A DNA stretch of 8,176 nt from Bacteroidota bacterium (GTDB lineage Bacteria > Bacteroidota > Bacteroidia > Flavobacteriales > Weeksellaceae). Position 1 is the stretch's first letter. Every line of letters begins with the position of its first letter. The translations under genes were made by a program, and so were the position numbers. Under the pieces are notes generated by a model. That model was not told the DNA's origin. It made no database searches and saw nothing but the letters and a program-made list of their open reading frames with translations. Shown in pieces: positions 7,058 through 8,176 of this stretch. The DNA is taken from positions 1 through 8,176 of the forward strand of contig JAFAGO010000039.1 of NCBI GenBank assembly GCA_023422635.1. Direction: 5' to 3'.

Positions 7058-7489
7058 ATGGCAGATTCTTCTTCAAAAAAAGAAAACTCTAAGAAAAAAA
7101 TCCAAAAACAAAAAGAAAAAGCCCTACGCAGGGAAGAAAGAAAGTCCAATAATAATAAGGGAAAAGACCTTGAAGACATGTTTTCTTACGTTGATCAATT
7201 TGGTAGACTAACTTCTACTCCACCGGAGGAAACGGAGGAAATTAGCATTGAAGATATACGTTTGGGAGCTGCACCTATTGAAGAGGAAGATCCAAGAAAA
7301 ACGGGCTTCGTGACCTTCTTTAATGATGAAAAGGGTTACGGATTTATTACGGAAAATAATTCTAAAGAAAACGTATTTTTCCATACCAATAATTGCAAGG
7401 AGCCTGTTAAAAAGGGCAATAAAGTTTCTTTTGAGAAAGAAAAATCCGTTAAAGGGTTTTCAGCCATCAATATCGAATTGATAAAATAA
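7058..7489 (+). CDS. Cold-shock-domain protein with a charged N-terminal extension
   Basis: A 143-residue protein whose C-terminal part, about 81-143, is a cold-shock domain (OB fold). It binds single-stranded RNA or DNA through RNP1 (KGYGFI, 92-97) and RNP2 (VFFH, 106-109). The first 80 residues are an extension: a strongly basic, Lys-rich and probably helical or disordered stretch (7-36), then a segment containing DMFSYVDQFGRLTSTPPEE (40-58), then an acidic stretch (57-79). The basic part may add RNA contacts. The ATG at 7058 gives the full basic region and no other start fits better; no Shine-Dalgarno is seen. The gene ends 22 bases before a second cold-shock gene and shares its promoter, leader and terminator. 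The likely role is RNA chaperone or regulator at low temperature or in growth transitions. The domain call is firm; the role is family inference. Confidence 0.92.
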   Translation: MADSSSKKENSKKKIQKQKEKALRREERKSNNNKGKDLEDMFSYVDQFGRLTSTPPEETEEISIEDIRLGAAPIEEEDPRKTGFVTFFNDEKGYGFITENNSKENVFFHTNNCKEPVKKGNKVSFEKEKSVKGFSAINIELIK

Positions 7490-7511
7490 CATTTTTTTAA
7501 TACCCATTACA

Positions 7512-7706
7512 ATGCAACAAGGCACAGTAAAATTTTTTAACGAAACAAAAGGTTTCGGATTTATTACTCCAAGTAACGGAGGAGAAGACATTTTCGTACA
7601 CACATCTGGTTTAAAATACAGAAATGTACGTGAAAACGACGTGGTAACCTACGAGGTCGAACAAGGTAAAAAAGGTTTAAATGCAGTTAATGTAAAATTA
7701 GCTTAA
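7512..7706 (+). CDS. Cold-shock protein, CspA family
   Basis: A minimal single-domain cold-shock protein of 64 residues, the usual size for Bacteroidota members (E. coli CspA has 70). It has MQQGTVKFFNETKGFGFITP at the start, RNP1 KGFGFI at 13-18 and RNP2 IFVH at 27-30, with the surface aromatics F9, F15, F17 and F28 that stack on nucleic-acid bases. It is a cytoplasmic RNA chaperone that melts mRNA structure. It lies 22 bases downstream of the larger cold-shock-domain gene on the same strand and is followed within 30 bases by a terminator, so the two are probably co-transcribed. It could be called cspA or cspC; the sequence does not settle which, so no symbol is given. Confidence 0.96.
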   Translation: MQQGTVKFFNETKGFGFITPSNGGEDIFVHTSGLKYRNVRENDVVTYEVEQGKKGLNAVNVKLA

Positions 7707-7732
7707 TCCTAATTCAACAGTCAATATTGTAT

Positions 7733-7755
7733 AAGCTCCTTCGGGAGCTTTTTTT
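7733..7755 (+). terminator. Rho-independent terminator of the cold-shock unit
   Basis: A 7-bp stem, AAGCTCC (7733-7739) with GGAGCTT (7744-7750), closes on a TTCG tetraloop through a C-G pair, an unusually stable hairpin. T runs continue to 7755. It lies 27 bases after the second cold-shock gene. Confidence 0.95.
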
Positions 7756-8029
7756 ATTGCTAAACGAGGCAATCAAAGGAAATTTCCTATTGATACCAAT
7801 AGAAACAATCACGAAAGAAATTGCAATGTGAGACAGTAGAAAGTTGTGTTTAGAAATGAGCTGGATAATAAGCAATAACGAAAACTAAAAAACAAAAAAA
7901 CAGCTTGTTACACCATTACCTTGTAGGAATTACAATAATCACATTACAATTGTAAAAACTAAAATTTAAATCTTCTCTCCAATATGAAAGCGAGAAAATT
8001 AAAGTATATTTCCGTTAAAGTATGGACAT
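7756..8029. other. Gene-free spacer between the cold-shock unit and the rRNA operon
   Basis: No credible coding frame or RNA gene is seen. It holds a 12-base palindrome AGGAAATTTCCT (7777-7788) directly overlapping CTATTG-ATAC-CAATAG (7787-7802). Further on, the 8-mer ATTACAAT occurs twice (7929-7936, 7943-7950), the second within the palindrome TTACAATTGTAA (7944-7955). The region lies between two convergent terminators, so it is probably little transcribed. Confidence 0.55.
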
Positions 8030-8061
8030 AAAAAAACCTCATACATTTGTGTATGAGGTTT
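8030..8061 (-). terminator. Rho-independent terminator of the rRNA operon
   Basis: A perfect 12-bp stem, AAACCTCATACA (8034-8045) with TGTATGAGGTTT (8050-8061), has a 4-base loop. On the minus strand it is followed by T from 8036 to 8030. It starts 9 bases after the 3' end of the 5S rRNA. On the plus strand no T-run of note follows, so it acts mainly on minus-strand transcripts. Confidence 0.93.
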
Positions 8062-8069
8062 GAAAAAAA

Positions 8070-8176
<107 letters not shown>

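Noticed and set aside
8030..8061. Terminator read as belonging to the plus-strand cold-shock unit
   Set aside because: The T-run follows the hairpin only on the minus strand and the 5S rRNA ends 9 bases before it; the cold-shock genes have their own terminator at 7733-7755.

Overview
The window looks like a chromosomal segment from an AT-rich member of the Bacteroidota, probably the class Flavobacteriia (Chryseobacterium-like at best guess). The evidence is the SusC/RagA-type N-terminus at the left edge, promoter elements matching the Bacteroidota consensus TAnnTTTG (TATATTTG, TATCTTTG), start codons without Shine-Dalgarno sequences, a NrtR-type Nudix/winged-helix sugar regulator, and a 5S rRNA of Bacteroidota type.

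Layout. (1) Positions 1-3845, minus strand, form a compact pentose-utilisation operon. Read in the direction of transcription it is: promoter and operator, Nudix-like regulator, xylulokinase (xylB), xylose isomerase (xylA), and the first 54 codons of a SusC/RagA-type TonB-dependent outer-membrane receptor that runs off the left edge. The intergenic gaps are 6, 24 and 36 bases. XylA converts D-xylose to D-xylulose and XylB phosphorylates it to xylulose 5-phosphate. The receptor would import xylose or xylo-oligosaccharides. The first gene is the likely sugar-responsive regulator; its Nudix box has lost catalytic glutamates. A 21-bp inverted repeat covers the predicted transcription start, and part of it recurs just upstream of the receptor gene. 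(2) Positions 3846-4401 are a gene-free AT-rich spacer with a few short repeats. (3) Positions 4402-6570, minus strand, hold a large-subunit catalase (katE) with its own terminator. (4) Positions 6775-7755, plus strand, are a cold-shock unit: a promoter, a roughly 270-nt untranslated leader with competing pairings, a cold-shock-domain protein with a long charged N-terminal extension, a minimal 64-residue cold-shock protein, and a strong UUCG-loop terminator. (5) Positions 7756-8029 are a gene-free spacer. (6) Positions 8030-8176, minus strand, are the end of an rRNA operon: a strong terminator and the 5S rRNA, the rest of the operon presumably lying beyond the right edge.

No mobile element, CRISPR array or tRNA was seen, and nothing that is clearly a new system. 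The points most worth following are the regulator-operator pair of the xylose operon with its repeated motif before the receptor gene, and the structured leader of the cold-shock pair.
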